Origin: JAJVID01 sp963743425
GTDB lineage: Bacteria; Acidobacteriota; Blastocatellia; RBC074
Assembly: GCA_963743425.1 (NCBI GenBank)
Contig: CAVUPU010000001.1
Span: forward strand, 868,001 to 932,000
Direction of reading: 5' to 3'
Length of the DNA: 64,000 nucleotides
A program made the translations under genes and the position numbers. Below are positions 19,801-29,410 of the stretch, in pieces. The first letter of the stretch is position 1; every line of letters starts with the position of its first letter. The notes beneath the pieces were generated by a model that was not told the DNA's origin, ran no database searches, and saw only the letters and a list, made by a program, of their open reading frames with translations.

Positions 19801-19968
19801 AGGGCTGGCGCCGGGGTAGGACGCCTGCGCCTGGATCACTGGATAATCGACAGCCGGGAGGTCGTTCACCGGAAGCCGGAAATAACTCAGCGATCCGAAG
19901 AGAATCGCCGAGACGGTCAACACTATGGTCATCACAGGCCGGCGAATGAAGGGTTCCGAAAGATTCAT
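16810..19968 (-). CDS. RND multidrug efflux inner-membrane permease (MdtB/MdtC-like)
   Basis: This 1052-residue protein has the full RND architecture: an N-terminal transmembrane helix, a large periplasmic porter domain, helices 2-6, a second periplasmic domain and helices 8-12. It starts FIRRPVMTIVLTVSAILFG. The proton-relay acidic pair is in LAIGFLVDDAIVFLENTVRR. The NDLPAVDYPVIQAQASYPGASP segment is typical of the HAE1 hydrophobe/amphiphile efflux group. Its ATG overlaps the stop of the adaptor gene by four bases, so the two are coupled. No outer-membrane TolC partner is seen in the window. Confidence 0.95.
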   Translation of the reverse strand: MNLSEPFIRRPVMTIVLTVSAILFGSLSYFRLPVNDLPAVDYPVIQAQASYPGASPDTMANNIATPLERQFMQINGLEMITSRSTQGNTSLTLQFSLDKDIDAAATDVQTAISQAIGALPIDLPSPPTFTKTNPSDQAIMYIALASNSMTGGQLYSYASTQVGQRLGIVPGVSRVDVFGTKSAIRIKANPAAMWARSISIDDVSNAIRNATSYTGAGQFDGSEGTALLRPKGQLETAEQYSDLIVGVSDGAPVYLRDIAAVRESAQDERIDMRMWARGYEIPTATVIIAVNRQAGANVVEVAENIQKLMPVIRAELPGSIRITPVYDRSQSIVHSVRDVQVTLMIAFLLVVVVIFIFLGRATDTLIPAVALPLSLLLTFIAMRLLGYSMDNLSLMALTLAIGFLVDDAIVFLENTVRRMERGERAFEATINSAREISFTILSMTVSLAAVFLPLIFMAGQVGRVFREFAVTIVIAILASGLVSLTLTPLMCARMLKDRGHDLKKTWMERAMGAVERRVLGVYDSSLWWFIRHRWVSAAIWVVCLAGTIWLFMIVPRSFLPPGDSSGVFGFFMGKEGSSPEQMRAIQDRVEETLRQDPNVLMNFTLTGLGQFLTSNAGITFITLKPPSERAPIQQVAGEMMGKISSIPGVLAFLRPFPVLEITTGTTDQNQGQYAFALSGVNPAQVYETSERMTAELGKYPGFMSVSSDFFNNTPSLDIDIRRDRAKVYGVSEARILNLLRTAYSQNYLYLIKKPEDQYQVILEVEDAARSKPEDISLLQIRSDDGQKLIPLRELVTWKTSLGPQAVNHINQFTSVSIFFNLQPGVALGDAVDHINKTAAEVVPPTVRASLQGEALTFSDTVRNLTILMLLAVFVMYVILAILYESFVHPLTVLSTLPPALIGGLLTLLLFGEEASLYAFVGLFMLMGIVKKNGILIVDFARQRVEAGQPAAKAIHDASMDRFRPIIMTTMAAVIGALPIAVGYGAYGDTRKALGLVIVGGLIVSQFITLYITPVIYLYLEQFQKKVLGGASSFRSGSSKGSKEQTPDPVAGD

Positions 19969-21194
19969 AAGCTCCCTCCATTCTTCGAGAGGTCGGCGAC
20001 CTTGGGTTGCTCCACCAGAACCTTGCCGCCCGGCGTGACGCCCAGTTGGCCGTTGACGATTACCTTCTCGCCCGCCGCGATTCCTTTCTCGATGACGACC
20101 ATGTCCCCCTGCCTCTGTCCCACTGTCACCGGTCGCATCTCCGCCGTCGAGTCGTCCTTGACGACGTAAACGAACTGTCCCTTGGCCGACATTTGCGTCG
20201 TTGTGGCGGGGACCAGGATGGCGCCGCGCAGAACGCTCAGGACGAGCCGGACGTTGACGAAGCGGCCGGGCCAGAACCTGCGGTCGCCGTTGGCTATCGT
20301 CGCCCGCAAATTCACCGTCCCGGTCGCGTCCTTCACCGCGTTGTCCACAAACGTCAGTGCGCCGACGACCGGTTTATCGGGGTCGTCGGGCAGGCGCACT
20401 TCGGCCTTCAATGCGCCCCGCGACATGTTTCGCTGCACCGTCGACAGATCGTTTTGTGAAATCGTGAAATCGGCGTAGATGGGGTCCAGTCGTTGGATTA
20501 CCAGGAGCGGCGTCCCGGCGCCGGGGGCCGCCAGATTGCCGACGTCCACGAGCCGCTGCCCCGCGCGACCGTCAATAGGGGAGTGTATGAAGCAATAGCT
20601 CAGTTGCAGCCTGGCGTTTTCGATCGCGGCCTCGTCCGCATTGATCGCTTCCTCGGCGTTGCGCACCGCCGCCTCGTCGGCGGCCACCGTAGCCCTCAGC
20701 GCCTCGGCGTTGGTCTGCATCTGCTCGGACTGTTCATTCGAGACGACTCCCTGCTGGTTCAGTTGCGCATATCGCCGAGCCTGCGCGTCGCCGAGTTTCG
20801 CCTGCGCCCTCTCCCGCGCCAGGGCAGCTTCCGCCTGTTTCTTCGCCGCTATGTCTCTGGCCAGATTGGCTTCGGCCTGCTGAAGACTCGCCTGAAAAGG
20901 CCGCGGATCGATGGTGAAGAGCAGATCGCCCTTCTTTATGTCCGCGCCGTCGGTGAAGTGTATATTCATGATTCGCCCGGAGACCTGTGGCCGAATCTCG
21001 ACCACTTCACGCGCGACGCATTTGCCGATCTGATCCAGATATACCGGCACGTCCTGTGTCACCGCCGCCGCGACCGTCACCGGCGCCGGCGGCCGATCAA
21101 ACGACATCGCCTGCTTCTTCGCGCATCCTGCGCCCAGAAGAGCCGTTATGGCCATCAATGTCAGCGCCCTGTTTTTCTTCGGGTGTATTTTCAT
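19965..21194 (-). CDS. RND efflux periplasmic adaptor (membrane fusion protein)
   Basis: I choose the ATG at 21194, which follows GAGGA; a GTG 24 bases upstream is also possible. A lipoprotein signal (LLGAGC) anchors it to the inner membrane. The order is lipoyl half-motif (VRPQVSGR-like IRPQVSGRIMNIHFTDG), long Ala/Glu-rich coiled-coil hairpin (about residues 105-205), second lipoyl half (YCFIHSPIDGRAGQRLVDVGNL), beta-barrel and membrane-proximal domain. It links the RND pump to an outer-membrane channel. It is the first gene of the two-gene pump operon. Confidence 0.94.
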   Translation of the reverse strand: MKIHPKKNRALTLMAITALLGAGCAKKQAMSFDRPPAPVTVAAAVTQDVPVYLDQIGKCVAREVVEIRPQVSGRIMNIHFTDGADIKKGDLLFTIDPRPFQASLQQAEANLARDIAAKKQAEAALARERAQAKLGDAQARRYAQLNQQGVVSNEQSEQMQTNAEALRATVAADEAAVRNAEEAINADEAAIENARLQLSYCFIHSPIDGRAGQRLVDVGNLAAPGAGTPLLVIQRLDPIYADFTISQNDLSTVQRNMSRGALKAEVRLPDDPDKPVVGALTFVDNAVKDATGTVNLRATIANGDRRFWPGRFVNVRLVLSVLRGAILVPATTTQMSAKGQFVYVVKDDSTAEMRPVTVGQRQGDMVVIEKGIAAGEKVIVNGQLGVTPGGKVLVEQPKVADLSKNGGSL

Positions 21195-21461
21195 CCAATT
21201 CCTCGATAGATACTCCACCTATAAACCCGAAGAGCTTGCTCCGTAGGGTTTAGGTGGAGAGGAAATCGAAATTGCAAGCGATCTTATACGACCGCCCCTG
21301 ACACCTGGTGTCATATTTCCGAGAAAAATTGTTGATTTGTCTCGTCAGCTTCATTAGATAGCCGAAAACGAAACCCCAATCAGTGTAGCATGAGCAACGA
21401 TGTTGCATGTGTAAAATCTTCGCTATCGAGCTATCAATACATCGAATGAAAGTACAACCAT

Positions 21462-21556
21462 CGAAGGCGAGCGTTCCGCAGTCCCGACTTTAGTCGGCAG
21501 GGCTTGGCATCCGAACGCTGCCGACTAAAGTCGGGACTGCGGAACGCTCGCCTTCG
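21462..21556. repeat. Perfect 39-bp-arm inverted repeat
   Basis: The arms at 21462-21500 and 21518-21556 are exact complements over 39 bases, with a 17-base loop; the inner part reads GTCCCGACTTTAGTCGGCAG. It begins 7 bases beyond the queA stop, so it could end queA transcription, but it lacks a T-run and looks like a dispersed repeat. The rest of 21195-21562 shows no gene; it is AT-richer and presumably holds the promoter of the efflux operon. Confidence 0.85.
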
Positions 21557-21562
21557 GGAAAG

Positions 21563-22564
21563 TTATTCGGCAAGAATTAAACACAAGTCGCCGAACTCAT
21601 GCGTGAGGTAATCCTGTCGCTCCAAATGCCGGCTGACTCGCGCCAGGACGTTTTCAGGAAGGAAAGCCCGGAGCAACTGGTAATGGCTTTCGGACACATC
21701 GTGTGCGCCGGTCAGCAGACCGTCCACGATCTTGCGTTCATATCCGGGGCTGAGCTTCAGACTGGTGAATCCGCTCAGACCGAGGCTCGCGCTTTCGAGA
21801 GCTCGGACGACCGACGTGCCGACCGCGATGACGCGACCGCCGCCGGCTTTGGTCCGCCTGACTGCTTCCATCGTGCTCGCAGGAATCTCGAATCGCTCGG
21901 CGAGCGGCAGCGCCCGGTCAATCTTCGCATCGCCCGTTGATGACAGTCCTGCGCTGTGAGTGAGCGGAACAATCCGGACGCCCTTTCTGATGAGTTTCAA
22001 CAGGAGTCGCCAACTGAAGGCATGTCCCGCGCTGGGCATTTCGACCGCCCAGGGGCGGCTGCTGTAGACGTTCTGCACAGACCAGAGTTTGAGTTCGTCA
22101 TTCAAGTATGAATATTGCACTGGCTTGCCGTGCCGATACAGGTTGCGCCACAGATCTTCGCCCGAGAGATTGAATTCGAGATCGAGCAGTCTTTCTGACA
22201 ATCGATCTCCACCGCGAACTCTGGCCCGGAAGTCGGGGGCGATCAGGATCTCCTCGCCTTCCACGAAGCATGGCGGCGCCGGTCTTTCTTCAGTCGGCGC
22301 GCGCCAATCCCCGGCGCCCAACACAACCGCCTGCCAGGCCCGCTCGTCCAATTGCGTTGTCAGGCGAATTTCCACTTGATTGTTCCTTGCGTCCCGCGCC
22401 GGCAGCGAGGCCGGCAGCGTGGCCGCATCATTCACCACCAGCAAATCTCCTGATCGCAGATGATCCGGCAGATGCTCTATTGAACTGTCCTCGATCCTAT
22501 CGTCTTTGACAATGAGCAGTTTTACGTTCGTTTTATCGGCGCGAGGCGCGCGCGCTGCTTTCAT
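21563..22564 (-). CDS. queA: QueA-type S-adenosylmethionine:tRNA ribosyltransferase-isomerase
   Basis: The family enzyme transfers the ribosyl part of SAM to preQ1 in tRNA to make epoxyqueuosine. The 333-residue protein has the QueA landmarks: a SGDLLVVNDAATLPASL start, YSYLNDELKLWSVQNVYSSRPWAVEMPSAGHAF (which replaces the usual FQTVYA..PGSVAAPTAGLHF), GRVIAVGTSVVRALES and DGLLTGAHDVSESHYQLLRAF. Compared with typical QueA several core residues differ, so it may be a divergent paralogue with another substrate. ATG 22564 overlaps the SDR stop (ATGA), which argues against a longer N-terminus and for one operon. No other queuosine gene is in the window. Confidence 0.82.
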   Translation of the reverse strand: MKAARAPRADKTNVKLLIVKDDRIEDSSIEHLPDHLRSGDLLVVNDAATLPASLPARDARNNQVEIRLTTQLDERAWQAVVLGAGDWRAPTEERPAPPCFVEGEEILIAPDFRARVRGGDRLSERLLDLEFNLSGEDLWRNLYRHGKPVQYSYLNDELKLWSVQNVYSSRPWAVEMPSAGHAFSWRLLLKLIRKGVRIVPLTHSAGLSSTGDAKIDRALPLAERFEIPASTMEAVRRTKAGGGRVIAVGTSVVRALESASLGLSGFTSLKLSPGYERKIVDGLLTGAHDVSESHYQLLRAFLPENVLARVSRHLERQDYLTHEFGDLCLILAE

Positions 22565-23289
22565 AAAGGTCTCCATTCCGAGGCGATCAGCCTCGATCCA
22601 TTCGCAATCCGGTCGGATTGTCGAATCATCGTCACGATTTTTTCCGCGACCGCGGCGGGCGATTGCAGGCTGGTCGGGTCGGCGTCGGGCAGAGCCTGGG
22701 CGTGCATCCGCGTGTCCATCTCGCCGGGATCCACGCTGAGGAAACGCACGCCGGCGTCCGCCATCTCCGCTGCAGCGATCCGGGTCAGATGATCGAGCGC
22801 GGCCTTGGAAGCGCCGTATACGCCCCACGACGGATAAGCTTCGACCGCCGCGTCGGACGAGATGTTGACGATCACCCCGGTCTGGCGAAGTATCATCGAA
22901 CCGATGACGGCCTTGATGAGCCGGAATGGGCCGACGGTGTTGACCTGCAGCGCCAGCTCGAAGTCCTCGCAATCGGTGTCGGGAATAAGCCGCAAGGGGA
23001 CTGGGCCGAGCGTGCTCGCGTTGTTGATCAGGACGTCTACCGGCCCGGCCAGGGCCGCCGCCTGTCCCACAATCGGATAGACGCTCTCCTTGTCGCCGAC
23101 ATCGGCGACGATTCCGAAAGCGATTCCGGCCTGCTTCCTGCTCTCGCTGACGACCTCGTCGAGTTCTTCTTGATGACGGGCGACCAGCGCGACTTTTGCG
23201 CCTTCGGCGGAAAGCCGCAGCGCCAGGGCGCGCCCCAATCCCCGGCTCCCGCCGGTTATGAGGACTGATTTTCCGTTGAAATCGAACAT
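22561..23289 (-). CDS. Short-chain dehydrogenase/reductase
   Basis: This is a 242-residue classical SDR. The Rossmann glycine motif is TGGSRGLG near residue 12, NNAS is in strand 4, the catalytic serine is in VNISSDAA and the catalytic pair is in YGASK. The ATG at 23289 follows GAAGGAGGGAG; a longer frame to 23439 would read through an inverted repeat and is not used. The substrate is unknown. It is translationally coupled to the QueA-like gene. The C-terminal WRPL end is ordinary for the family. Confidence 0.9.
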   Translation of the reverse strand: MFDFNGKSVLITGGSRGLGRALALRLSAEGAKVALVARHQEELDEVVSESRKQAGIAFGIVADVGDKESVYPIVGQAAALAGPVDVLINNASTLGPVPLRLIPDTDCEDFELALQVNTVGPFRLIKAVIGSMILRQTGVIVNISSDAAVEAYPSWGVYGASKAALDHLTRIAAAEMADAGVRFLSVDPGEMDTRMHAQALPDADPTSLQSPAAVAEKIVTMIRQSDRIANGSRLIASEWRPL

Positions 23290-23306
23290 ATGTGACTCCC
23301 TCCTTC

Positions 23307-23397
23307 GGTTCGTAGTCCCGCCTTTAGGCGGAAGCGTCCGCCGCAGACCCACTCCCTGACATTGGGCGCTTCCGCCTAAAGGCGGGACTACGAACCG
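23307..23397. repeat. Inverted repeat with 30-bp arms
   Basis: GGTTCGTAGTCCCGCCTTTA (from 23307) pairs with TAAAGGCGGGACTACGAACC (to 23397); the arms are about 30 bases and perfect. It sits in the divergent intergenic region between the SDR/queA operon and the XRE-cupin regulator. It belongs to the dispersed CCCGCCTTTAGGCGG-type family rather than being an obvious operator. Confidence 0.8.
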
Positions 23398-23462
23398 CAT
23401 CATACGCGCCCGCTGCTGATATACCGTCTCGATTGACAATCTATTAGCGGAATGATAATGGG

Positions 23463-24032
23463 ATGGCTATGACGGATAACTCGATCGCAGGCTACATTGC
23501 GCAGAACGTCCGGCAGTTGCGGCAAAGCCGGAACCTGACACAGGAACAACTCGCGCGGCTTTCGGGCGTGCCGCGGCCCACCTGGTCCAACCTCGAATCG
23601 GGCGCCGCCAATCCGACGGTCGCGGTGCTGGCCAAAGTAGCCACCGCGTTACAGGTTCCAATGGAGGAACTGATCAGCCCGCCGAAGGCCCAGGCGAAAC
23701 TTTATCGGGCCGATTCCATTCCCCGGAAACAGCGCGGAGGTGTGCTCATCAGGAAGCTTCTGCCGGATTATCTGCAGGGGCTGGAACTCGACCGGATGGA
23801 ACTGCCGCCCGGATCGCAGATGGCCGGGATTCCGCATCGCCTGGGGACAAGGGAATATCTAGCCTGCGAGTCGGGCCAGGTGGAACTGGTGGTTTCGGGG
23901 GAAAGATACGAACTCTTTCCGGGCGACGTGGTCGTATTTCGCGGCGATCAGAAGCATTCCTACGCGAACAGGAGCGCGAAAGTAGCGGTCGCTTACAGCG
24001 CCGTGGTTCTGGGACCGGGCCGGATTGGATAA
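23463..24032 (+). CDS. XRE-family regulator with C-terminal cupin sensor
   Basis: The N-terminal ~65 residues form a helix-turn-helix of the XRE type (VRQLRQSRNLTQEQLARLSGVPRPTWSNLESG). The C-terminal ~75 residues are a cupin (HRLGTREYLACESGQVELVV, YELFPGDVVVFRGDQKHSY), so the protein probably senses a small ligand. Two start codons are possible (23463 or 23469). It is transcribed away from the SDR/queA operon across a short intergenic region and may control that operon; this is inference from position. Confidence 0.9.
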   Translation: MAMTDNSIAGYIAQNVRQLRQSRNLTQEQLARLSGVPRPTWSNLESGAANPTVAVLAKVATALQVPMEELISPPKAQAKLYRADSIPRKQRGGVLIRKLLPDYLQGLELDRMELPPGSQMAGIPHRLGTREYLACESGQVELVVSGERYELFPGDVVVFRGDQKHSYANRSAKVAVAYSAVVLGPGRIG

Positions 24033-24042
24033 GCGGAATGCG

Positions 24043-24130
24043 GAATGCGGGGAAGAAGGGGAGTGGGGAAATAACTCCTCTGACCCCATTCCCCACTCCC
24101 CATTCCCCACTCCCCTTCTTCCCCGCATTC
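24043..24130. repeat. Inverted repeat downstream of XRE-cupin gene
   Basis: GAATGCGGGGAAGAAGGGGA (from 24043) pairs with TCCCCTTCTTCCCCGCATTC (to 24130). Each arm is about 28 bases, and the loop carries extra CCCATTCCCCACTCC units. The GGGGAGTGGGG/CCCCACTCCCC words recur at 27263-27328 and at the edge of the heptamer array at 29.4 kb. Confidence 0.75.
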
Positions 24131-24200
24131 CTCGCAAGTTGGCTCTCATTTAGCGTTCAACCCTAGTGATCGTGGGGCGGAGATAATGCTGCGGACTAAT

Positions 24201-24229
24201 CTTTCAAAAGCGTGACGTGATGTTATAAT
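24201..24229 (+). promoter_or_regulatory. Candidate promoter of the M1-like gene
   Basis: TATAAT at 24224-24229 is a perfect -10 hexamer. CTTTCA at 24201-24206 is a weak -35 candidate at 17-base spacing. It lies about 80 bases before the ATG at 24312. Confidence 0.35.
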
Positions 24230-24311
24230 TCACGCAAATCCGAGGACAAAGAGCGCGGTTTAAGAAGCAGGCGAGACGGCCTGAAGAAGAAATGAAGTGG
24301 GGACAAATACA

Positions 24312-26465
<2,154 letters not shown>

Positions 26466-26475
26466 CCGAGTCAGA

Positions 26476-26531
26476 ATGCGATATGCCATATGCGATATTA
26501 CATATGTAATATCGCATATGGCATATCGCAT
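26476..26531. repeat. Perfect 56-bp palindrome
   Basis: The 56 bases are a perfect palindrome, beginning ATGCGATATGCCATATGCGA and centred on ATTACATATGTAAT. It starts 10 bases after the M1-like stop, is followed by another GGCATATG unit, and ends 29 bases before the next ATG. It can extrude as a cruciform or fold in RNA, and has no T-run. Confidence 0.9.
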
Positions 26532-26560
26532 ATGGCATATGAATGTTATGCAGTTTCATT

Positions 26561-27259
26561 ATGCGGAAGTTTATACCGGCGCTCTTCATCGCTTTTCTAT
26601 TCTTCACTTTCAAGACCCAGGCCTTATCACAAACGAGAATTGAACTCGAGCAGGCGCTGACCGGCGGCGCGCGCGGCGTGACTGCCGGCCCGCATTACAG
26701 CTACCTTTTTGAGAACCCGCGCTTCACGACGCCGATTCAGGAACTCGAATTCGACGGCTCCGGGCAGGGCAAGTTCCGTTTCAAGCGCAAGGATAGCGAC
26801 GAGATTGTCAACAAACTCTCTGTGGCGCCGGAAGTGCTCTCGCAGATTCAATTGCTTCTCGACGATATGAATTTTCTGGCGAGCGGCGAGGATTACCAGC
26901 ACAAGAAAGACTTCTCGCACCTCGGGAATATGACGATCAGTTACTCGCGCGGAGGAAAAGAGCGGACGGTCAAGTTCAACTACACTGACAACCAGAGCAT
27001 GACCCGGTTGAGCGAAATCTTCCGCAACATCATCACCCAGGAGACCAGAATCTTCGAACTCGAAGCCGTGATCGCGAACGACCCGATCTCCGCGCCCGCG
27101 CAATTGCGCATGCTCGAAAGCGAGCTGAAATCCAAACGCGTCGCCGACCCGCATCGCTTCGACCCGATCCTGAAAAACATCAGGCTGGATGAGGGCGTCC
27201 CGCTGATCGCGCGCAACCACGCGGATCGTTTGTTGCAGATGATCAGTAAAGGTAAGTGA
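26561..27259 (+). CDS. Secreted protein of unknown function
   Basis: This is a 232-residue protein with a signal peptide (RKFIPALFIAFLFFTFKTQALS). The ATG at 26561 directly precedes that signal. The mature part contains ELEFDGSGQGKFRFKRKDSDEIV and MTISYSRGGKERTVKFNYTDN, suggesting a beta-rich region, and ends in helices rich in Arg and Lys. I recognise no family. It follows the M1-like gene after a palindrome and may be in the same transcription unit. Confidence 0.78.
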   Translation: MRKFIPALFIAFLFFTFKTQALSQTRIELEQALTGGARGVTAGPHYSYLFENPRFTTPIQELEFDGSGQGKFRFKRKDSDEIVNKLSVAPEVLSQIQLLLDDMNFLASGEDYQHKKDFSHLGNMTISYSRGGKERTVKFNYTDNQSMTRLSEIFRNIITQETRIFELEAVIANDPISAPAQLRMLESELKSKRVADPHRFDPILKNIRLDEGVPLIARNHADRLLQMISKGK

Positions 27260-27262
27260 CCG

Positions 27263-27328
27263 GGGAGTGGGGAATGGGGAGTAGGGAGTGGGGAAAAGAT
27301 TCTATTCCCACTCCCTACTCCCCACTCC
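27263..27328. repeat. GGGGAGTGGGG-type inverted repeat
   Basis: The G-rich run GGAGTGGGGAATGGGGAGTA from 27263 is answered by TTCCCACTCCCTACTCCCCACTCC ending at 27328, an imperfect hairpin. It lies between the converging hypothetical gene and ogt. It shares words with the repeat at 24043-24130. Confidence 0.65.
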
Positions 27329-27421
27329 GCTTTGCCAAAGTCTCAGCTTCAAAATCAAGCAGGAATTTCTTGACTCCGCTTTGCCAAAGTCTCAGCTTCA
27401 AAATCAAGCAGGAATTTCTTG
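27324..27421. repeat. 49-bp tandem duplication at the 3' end of ogt
   Basis: Bases 27324-27372 and 27373-27421 are identical 49-base units (each starting ACTCCGCTTTGCCAAAGTCT). The second unit is the 3' coding end of ogt. The duplication shifts the frame, so that ogt now ends a few codons into the extra copy. Confidence 0.92.
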
Positions 27422-27867
27422 CGATCGATGCCGCCGCCATAGCCGGTCAGCTTGCCGTTCGATCCGATCACGCGGTGACAGGGAATGATGATCGAGATCG
27501 GGTTGCTGCCGTTCGCCGCGCCGACCGCGCGTGAGGCTTTCGGATTGTCGATTCGCCGCGCCAGTTCGCCGTAACTGATCGTCGAGCCGTAGGGAATCTT
27601 TTGCAGTTCGGCCCAGACGCGTTGTTGAAATGGCGCGCCACCGGTCGCAAGGGGCAGATCGAATTCGATCAACTCGCCTGCGAAATATGCCCGCAATTGA
27701 TCGGCGGCTTCCCGGAACAGACCGTCGTCGCGCCGCCAATCGCCGATCGGCTTCGGCCCGCCTTTATGCTTATCCATAAACAACTCGGTGATCGCCTCTC
27801 CATTCGACGTGAGAAACAACGCGCCGACAGGGCTGTCGAGAGTGGTGTAGAAAGTTCGGGAATACAT
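27355..27867 (-). CDS. ogt: Methylated-DNA--[protein]-cysteine S-methyltransferase
   Basis: This 170-residue protein removes methyl groups from O6-methylguanine by transfer to its own cysteine. The active-site motif PCHRVIG is intact, preceded by AVGAANGSNPISIII, with GKLTGYGGGIDRKKFLLDFE after it. The helix-turn-helix arginine-finger region (YGSTISYGELARRIDN) is present. The last residues (SQEIPA) come from a 49-base tandem duplication of the gene's own end. It is downstream of, and probably co-transcribed with, the Ada-AlkA gene (32 bases apart). Confidence 0.95.
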   Translation of the reverse strand: MYSRTFYTTLDSPVGALFLTSNGEAITELFMDKHKGGPKPIGDWRRDDGLFREAADQLRAYFAGELIEFDLPLATGGAPFQQRVWAELQKIPYGSTISYGELARRIDNPKASRAVGAANGSNPISIIIPCHRVIGSNGKLTGYGGGIDRKKFLLDFEAETLAKRSQEIPA

Positions 27868-27899
27868 TTTTTATTCTCCTTCGAACCCAGGGGCTGGTT

Positions 27900-29354
27900 T
27901 CATTGCTTTTGCTCTTGCCCAAGGCCGTTCCAGAGGCGCATCAGCGCGTAAGCCCGCCACGGACGCCAGCGTTCGGCGATCTCCAGGATGCGTTTGGACG
28001 AAGTCTCGCCCAGGGCTTTGCGCACGCCCAGGTCCGAATGCAGGAACGCGTCAGGCCATCGCAGCGCGCGCATGGCGATGTATTGCGCGGTCCAATCTCC
28101 GATGCCCGGAAGCTCTTTCAGCCGCTCGATTGTCGCTTCGACATCAACGCCCGGCTCCAACTTCACTTCGCCCTCTGCGACCGCGCGAGCCAATGCGATC
28201 AGGCACTCCGCGCGTTTTCCCGTCAGACCGAATCGGGTCAAATCGGCGACGCCGGCTTGCGCCAGACTCGCTGCGCTGACCGAAGCGCGATTCAAGCGTG
28301 GGTTCGGCGTTTCGACCGGTTCGGCGAAGGCTTCAGTGATCCGCCCGGCGATTGTCCTGGCGGCGGCCACGCTGATCTGTTGCCCCAACACCGCGCGCAT
28401 CGACATCTCGAAACCATCGAACGCGCCGGGCAGTCGCAGGCCGGGGCGCAGGGGCGCCGTCTCGCGCAGCCGTTCGTCTTCGCCAAGTCGCGCTTCGATC
28501 AGTTGCGGATGCGCGTCGAGATCGAAGAGGTTTTTGACGCGGGCGAGCAGCGACGGCAGGTGTCGAGAGAGTGAAAGCGAAACCTCAACGCGCAGCGCGT
28601 TGGCGCCTTCGGCGCGCTCGACATTTATCCAACCCTTACTATGGCCAATTTGCGTCGCGCGCCAGTAGCGATTGGCTTCAACCGATTCGACGCCGGGAAT
28701 CGCCCGGTCGGCGAGGAACTTCAATAGCAATGGCCAAGCCATCGGTGGGCGAAAGCCGAGACGCACGGTCAATGCTTGCTCCGCCGTCCGTGAACTTTGA
28801 GAGCGACGAAGCGCGGTCGGGCTGAGGCCGTAGCGTTCGCGGAAGAGAGCGTTGAATTGCCGGACGCTGGAAAAGCCGCTGGCGAAAGCGATCTCGATGG
28901 CGGGCAACGCGGAATCGGTCAGCAGATGTTTGGCGAGCAGCAGCCGCTGTGTTTGAGCGAGTTCGGTCGGCGTCACGCCGAGTTCGCGTTTGACCACGCG
29001 GCGCAACTGCCGTGAACTGACGCCGAATTCCGCAGCCAACTCATCAATGCCGGTTTCATTCAGCGCCCCTGCTTCGATCCTCTGAGCGGCGGATGACGCG
29101 ATCCGGTTCGCCGAATCGATGACCGCGTTGCCCGGAGCGAGTTCCGGACGGCATCGCAGACAGGGCCGGAATCCGGCGTTTTCGGCGGCGGCGGCGTTGG
29201 CGAAGAACAGACAGCGATCGCGGCGGGGCGTTCGCGCGGGGCAGACGGGCCGGCAATAGACGCCGGTGGTCGTTACGCCCACATATAAAACGCCGTCAAA
29301 TCGCGGATCGCGCGCGGCCAGAGCCTCATAACAACTGTTGTGATCGAGTAGCAT
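27900..29354 (-). CDS. alkA: Ada regulatory domain fused to AlkA 3-methyladenine DNA glycosylase
   Basis: This 484-residue protein has three parts. The N-terminal Ada zinc domain has the methyl-phosphotriester cysteine set (GVYCRPVCPARTP, CLRCRPELAPG). An AraC-type helix-turn-helix follows at about 95-180 (VSSRQLRRVVKRELGVTP, GFSSVRQFNALFRERYGLSP). The AlkA part spans about 190-480, with its own N-terminal domain and the helix-hairpin-helix glycosylase motif (LKELPGIGDWTAQYIAMRAL) followed by the catalytic aspartate in FLHSDLGVRKAL. It should sense alkylation, activate transcription and excise alkylated bases in one chain, with ogt as its natural partner gene. The tandem heptamer array lies just upstream of its start. 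Confidence 0.94.
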   Translation of the reverse strand: MLLDHNSCYEALAARDPRFDGVLYVGVTTTGVYCRPVCPARTPRRDRCLFFANAAAAENAGFRPCLRCRPELAPGNAVIDSANRIASSAAQRIEAGALNETGIDELAAEFGVSSRQLRRVVKRELGVTPTELAQTQRLLLAKHLLTDSALPAIEIAFASGFSSVRQFNALFRERYGLSPTALRRSQSSRTAEQALTVRLGFRPPMAWPLLLKFLADRAIPGVESVEANRYWRATQIGHSKGWINVERAEGANALRVEVSLSLSRHLPSLLARVKNLFDLDAHPQLIEARLGEDERLRETAPLRPGLRLPGAFDGFEMSMRAVLGQQISVAAARTIAGRITEAFAEPVETPNPRLNRASVSAASLAQAGVADLTRFGLTGKRAECLIALARAVAEGEVKLEPGVDVEATIERLKELPGIGDWTAQYIAMRALRWPDAFLHSDLGVRKALGETSSKRILEIAERWRPWRAYALMRLWNGLGQEQKQ

Positions 29355-29410
29355 GCCGCTTTTCTATCACAACACGCTGATGATGTCTGGCGGTTTTCGG
29401 ACATGTAGGC

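Noticed and set aside
21462..21556. Rho-independent terminator of queA
   Set aside because: The stem is ideal but there is no T-run on either side, and similar long repeats occur at non-terminal positions; kept as a repeat.
22565..22972. N-terminal extension of the QueA-like protein
   Set aside because: It is antisense to the SDR gene's own frame and the ATG at 22564 overlaps the SDR stop, which is the natural coupled start.
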